Below, piece by piece: positions 29,893-32,938 of a DNA stretch of 32,938 nucleotides (its first letter is position 1; each line of letters starts with the position of its first letter). The position numbers and the translations under genes are program-made. The stretch comes from an uncultured Prevotellaceae bacterium (GTDB lineage: Bacteria; Bacteroidota; Bacteroidia; Bacteroidales; Bacteroidaceae), in contig CACZCT010000029.1 in the NCBI GenBank assembly GCA_902779745.1, forward strand, positions 1-32,938, given 5' to 3'. The notes beneath the pieces were generated by a model. The model saw only the letters and a program-made list of their open reading frames with translations. It was not told the origin of the DNA and did no database searches.

Positions 29893-31704
29893 ATGCAGAT
29901 TAACAGTCACATGTCGGTATTGATCCACGACCTTGCCAAACAGTATGGCGACCGTGAGATGCTGATCTATCAGGATTTCGGCGGTAAGGAGTGGAAGTCA
30001 TTGTCATGGAATCAGGTGTCACAGACCGCCATGCAGGTCAGTAATGCCCTGTTGAACCTCGGTGTAAAGGTGCAGGAGAGCATCGGAATATTCTCCCAGA
30101 ACTCCGTGCAGTATCTGGAGTGTGACTTCGGTGCATGGGGCATCCGTGCCGTCACCATTCCTTTCTATGCCACCAGTTCGGAACAGCAGATCCAGTTTAT
30201 GATCAACGACGCGAAGATCCGCTTCCTGTTCGTCGGTGAACAGGAACAGTATGACCGTGCCCGCAGGGTGGTGTCGCTCTGTCCCACACTGGAGCGTATC
30301 ATCGTCTTCGACCCGTTGGTGCATATCTCCTCACATGATCCTAATGCCCTCTATTTCTCTGACTTCCTGAAACTTGGGGAGAACCTTCCCCGTCAGACGG
30401 AGGTGGAGACACGACAGAAGGAGGCTTCCTTCGACGATATCGCCAACATCCTTTATACCAGTGGTACGACGGGTGACTCCAAGGGTGTCATCCTTCCTCA
30501 TTCCCAGTTCCATGCTGCCTTTGAGGCGAATAACAAGTGTGTGCCTGTGAATGAGAAAGACCGTGTGATGAACTTCCTGCCCTATACACATATCTTTGAG
30601 CGTGGATGGGCACTCCTCTCGTTGACGAAGGGTGCCACGATGATTGTGAACACCCATCCGCAGGAAGTGCAGCAGTCGATGCGTGAGACACATCCTACCT
30701 GTATGTCGTCCGTCCCCCGTTTCTGGGAGAAGGTATATATGGGTGTGATGGATAAGATCGAACACTCCAGTGCCGTCCAGCGTAAACTCTTTAAACATGC
30801 CCTCGCAGTAGGACGTAAACATAACATCGAGTATCTGAGTCTGGGTAAGAAACCGCCGATGGCACTCCACTTGGAGTATGAGATGCTCAACCGCACCGTC
30901 TTCTCCCTCGTCCGTAAGGAACTGGGTTTGGAGAACGCCCATTTCTTCCCCACGGCAGGTGCCGCAGTGAGTCCCTATGTGGAAGAATTCGTCCATTCCA
31001 TCGGCATCAACATGATAGTCGGCTATGGCTTGACGGAGTCTCTGGCCACCGTCTCCTGCGACCATCTGGGAGAGCCTTATACGGTAGGCTCGGTAGGACA
31101 GCCCATCGAGGGCATTGATATCAAGGTCAGCGAGGAGGGCGAGATCCTCCTGAAGGGTCCGACGATTACGCCTGGCTATTACAACCGTGAGGACCTGACG
31201 AAAGCCGCCTTTACGGAGGACGGTTATTTCAAGACAGGTGATGCCGGTTATCTGAAGGATGGTGAACTGTTCCTGACAGAGCGTATCAAGGACCTCTTCA
31301 AGACCAGTAACGGCAAGTATATCGCTCCGCAGATGATTGAGTCGAAACTGCTGGTGGACAAGTATATCGACCAGATTTGTATCGTTGCCGACCAGCGTAA
31401 GTTCGTCTCTGCCTTGATCGTACCGGTCTATGCCCTCCTGGAGGAGTATGCCCGTGCCCATAACATCCCGTTTGAGAGCCGGGAGCAACTCTGTGCCGAT
31501 CCTCAGATCTTGGAGATGATGAAGGAGCGTATTGACACGTTACAGCAGCAACTCGCCCATTATGAACAGGTGAAGCGCTTCACCCTGTTGCCCCATCACC
31601 TCTCCATGGAGAAAGGCGAACTGACGAACACCCTCAAAATCCGCCGCCGTGTACTTTATGACAACTATAAGGCGGAAATTGATAAGATGTACGAAGAATC
31701 ATGA
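29893..31704 (+). CDS. Long-chain-fatty-acid--CoA ligase (AMP-forming)
   Basis: Adenylate-forming enzyme of the FadD/FAA1 type, 603 residues, that activates fatty acids through an acyl-AMP. The P-loop is ILYTSGTTGDSKGVILPH (187-204), followed by VMNFLPYTHIFERGW, FPTAGAAVSPYVEEFVHSIG, the A5 motif VGYGLTESLATVSCD, and GYFKTGDAGYLKDGELFLTE followed by RIKDLFKTSNGKYIAPQ (hinge and catalytic region). I chose the ATG at 29893 (MQINSHMSVLIHDLAKQYGDRE) over the frame's earlier start because the promoter box lies upstream of it. Its stop overlaps the prfB ATG (ATGA). No FadD-type beta-oxidation genes are nearby, so recycling of lipid fatty acids or uptake of exogenous ones is likely. Confidence 0.93.
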   Translation: MQINSHMSVLIHDLAKQYGDREMLIYQDFGGKEWKSLSWNQVSQTAMQVSNALLNLGVKVQESIGIFSQNSVQYLECDFGAWGIRAVTIPFYATSSEQQIQFMINDAKIRFLFVGEQEQYDRARRVVSLCPTLERIIVFDPLVHISSHDPNALYFSDFLKLGENLPRQTEVETRQKEASFDDIANILYTSGTTGDSKGVILPHSQFHAAFEANNKCVPVNEKDRVMNFLPYTHIFERGWALLSLTKGATMIVNTHPQEVQQSMRETHPTCMSSVPRFWEKVYMGVMDKIEHSSAVQRKLFKHALAVGRKHNIEYLSLGKKPPMALHLEYEMLNRTVFSLVRKELGLENAHFFPTAGAAVSPYVEEFVHSIGINMIVGYGLTESLATVSCDHLGEPYTVGSVGQPIEGIDIKVSEEGEILLKGPTITPGYYNREDLTKAAFTEDGYFKTGDAGYLKDGELFLTERIKDLFKTSNGKYIAPQMIESKLLVDKYIDQICIVADQRKFVSALIVPVYALLEEYARAHNIPFESREQLCADPQILEMMKERIDTLQQQLAHYEQVKRFTLLPHHLSMEKGELTNTLKIRRRVLYDNYKAEIDKMYEES

Positions 31705-32822
31705 TTACACAAGACCAACTAAAGGATGTCTTGGATAGGACAGACAAACTTTGTCACTATCTGAAGATTGACGAGAAGAAGATAGAATTCGAGGAGGAGG
31801 ACCTTCGTACGCAGGCTCCTGACTTCTGGGAAGACCAGAAGCGTGCCGAGGCGCAGATGAAGAAGGTGAAAGCCATCAAGAAATGGATTGATGACTATAA
31901 CGAGGTGCGCAGTGCCGCTGACGAGCTCCAGCTCGCCTTCGACTTCTACAAAGAGGAGATGGTCACCGAGGAAGAGGTGGACCACGATTATCTAGTGGTT
32001 CTAGAGCTTCTAGAAAATCTAGAGATGAAGAACATGCTGCGCCAGAAGGAGGATCCGATGGAGTGTGTGCTGAAGATCAACTCCGGTGCCGGCGGCACAG
32101 AGAGTCAGGACTGGGCTTCGATGTTGATGCGTATGTATCAGCGGTGGGCGGAGGCGCATGGCTATAAGGTCAGCATCTCCAACCTGCAGGATGGTGACGA
32201 GGCGGGCATCAAGAGCGTCACCATGCAGATAGAGGGTGGTGAGTATGCCTATGGCTATCTGAAGAGTGAGAACGGAGTACACCGTCTGGTGCGTGTCTCT
32301 CCCTTCAATGCCCAGGGCAAACGCATGACCTCCTTCGCCTCTGTCTTTGTCACACCGTTAGTCGACGATACCATCGAGGTGTATGTCGATCCCGCCAAAC
32401 TCTCGTGGGATACTTTCCGTTCCAGTGGTGCCGGCGGCCAGAATGTCAATAAGGTGGAGTCGGGTGTCCGGCTGCGTTATTGGTATACCGACCCTGATAC
32501 GGGCGAGGAAGAGGAAATCCTCATCGAGAATACGGAGACGCGTGACCAGCCCAAGAACAAGGAACGTGCGATGGCACTGCTCCGCTCCCAGCTCTATGAC
32601 CGTGCTATGAAGAAACGCTTAGAGGCACAGGCGAAGATCGAGGCTGGCAAGAAGAAGATAGAGTGGGGCTCCCAGATCCGCTCCTATGTCTTTGACGACC
32701 GTCGTGTGAAAGACCATCGCACCAACTACCAGACATCGGATGTCGATGGGGTAATGAATGGAAAAATCGACGATTTCATCAAGGCATACCTCATGGAATT
32801 CCCTGTTACCGATGAACAATAA
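31701..32822 (+). CDS. prfB: Peptide chain release factor 2
   Basis: Class I release factor reading UGA and UAA. The discriminator tripeptide SPF (200-202, RLVRVSPFNAQG) and the catalytic GGQ (245-247, SSGAGGQNVNKVES) are present, and the order GAGGTESQDWASMLMRMYQRW is typical RF2. In most bacteria codon 26 is an in-frame UGA bypassed by +1 frameshifting after LRGYL; here the aligned segment DRTDKLCHYLKIDEKK is read in one frame with no stop, so autoregulation by frameshifting is absent. 373 residues. It overlaps the preceding gene by 4 nt. Residues 98, 101, 104 and 107 are Leu encoded by CTA within a 9-bp CTAGA-type array. Confidence 0.96.
   Translation: MITQDQLKDVLDRTDKLCHYLKIDEKKIEFEEEDLRTQAPDFWEDQKRAEAQMKKVKAIKKWIDDYNEVRSAADELQLAFDFYKEEMVTEEEVDHDYLVVLELLENLEMKNMLRQKEDPMECVLKINSGAGGTESQDWASMLMRMYQRWAEAHGYKVSISNLQDGDEAGIKSVTMQIEGGEYAYGYLKSENGVHRLVRVSPFNAQGKRMTSFASVFVTPLVDDTIEVYVDPAKLSWDTFRSSGAGGQNVNKVESGVRLRYWYTDPDTGEEEEILIENTETRDQPKNKERAMALLRSQLYDRAMKKRLEAQAKIEAGKKKIEWGSQIRSYVFDDRRVKDHRTNYQTSDVDGVMNGKIDDFIKAYLMEFPVTDEQ
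31992..32022 (+). repeat. CTAG array with exact 9-bp period inside prfB
   Basis: CTAG starts at 31992, 32001, 32010 and 32019; three of four units are CTAGA. Each unit is three codons beginning CTA (Leu), giving L-V-V L-E-L L-E-N L-E-M. It has the same core and period as the ftsW-murD array. Confidence 0.85.
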
Positions 32823-32844
32823 TTGAATTTAAAACTAAAATATT

Positions 32845-32938
32845 ATGAGCAAGAAAAATCAGTCAAAACGTGAGGCTTACGCCAAGAAACAGGAAGAGAA
32901 GGGTAAGAAAGTTGTAGGATGGATTTTCGGTGGACTCA
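32845..32938 (+). CDS. Start of a small hypothetical protein (3' end outside window)
   Basis: The ATG 22 nt after prfB opens a frame to the window edge: 31 codons encoding MSKKNQSKREAYAKKQEEKG followed by KKVVGWIFGGL. A very basic, helical N terminus leads into what looks like the start of a hydrophobic segment, suggesting a small single-pass membrane protein with a cytoplasmic basic tail. Small proteins of this shape are common after prfB in Bacteroidales, but I cannot assign a function, and the stop codon is not seen. Confidence 0.6.
   Translation, partial: MSKKNQSKREAYAKKQEEKGKKVVGWIFGGL

Overview
The window looks like chromosomal core-genome DNA of a Bacteroidales bacterium, most likely Prevotellaceae. 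Three things suggest this. The division/cell-wall gene order is mraZ-rsmH-ftsL-ftsI-murE-mraY-murD-ftsW-murG-murC-ftsQ-ftsA-ftsZ, without murF or ddl. Promoters carry the Bacteroidetes -7 element (TAnnTTTG) and genes lack Shine-Dalgarno sequences. Bacteroidetes-typical neighbours are present: a glycine-lipid synthase pair, a DUF4292 lipoprotein, an EnvC-like protein and an ArgE-type deacetylase. The genus is inferred; the phylum is well supported. I see no phage, insertion sequence or CRISPR array.

Layout. Positions 1-1133 hold two convergent broken genes: a remnant of a membrane-anchored SpoIIE/PP2C phosphatase, and a cation-diffusion-facilitator transporter that lost its last membrane helix through a frame-changing deletion. 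Next come gyrB, rpsT and tRNA-Glu on the minus strand, with a GC-rich, hairpin-dense element between rpsT and the tRNA, and then recO on the plus strand. From 4577 to 20160 the minus strand carries the whole dcw cluster, tightly packed and often overlapping by 4 nt. It supplies the cytoplasmic Mur ligases, the lipid I/II enzymes, the septal synthase pair FtsW-FtsI and the FtsA-FtsZ scaffold. MurE has the DNPR motif of meso-diaminopimelate-adding ligases. Upstream of mraZ there are three 10-bp-spaced TGGGG/TGGAG repeats next to the -7 box, which is the arrangement expected of a MraZ operator.

A repeat-rich divergent region of about 600 bp separates mraZ from the plus-strand pair of acyltransferases (glsA, glsB). 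After these come dgt (minus) and dut (plus), both of nucleotide-pool metabolism. A plus-strand run follows: TPR protein, DUF4292 lipoprotein and EnvC-like activator, an envelope-directed set. argE (minus) converges on it through a shared hairpin. The right end has a long-chain acyl-CoA synthetase, prfB with no programmed frameshift, and the start of a small protein.

The main non-genic theme is short degenerate tandem arrays (7, 8, 9, 10 and 14 bp units), mostly at gene junctions. A heptamer family (consensus NTCAAYT) occurs at three loci, one inside rsmH. A CTAGA array with 9-bp period occurs both between ftsW and murD and inside prfB. I did not find a convincing new multi-gene system; the repeats, the candidate MraZ operator, the structured element and the two broken genes are the observations most worth following up.
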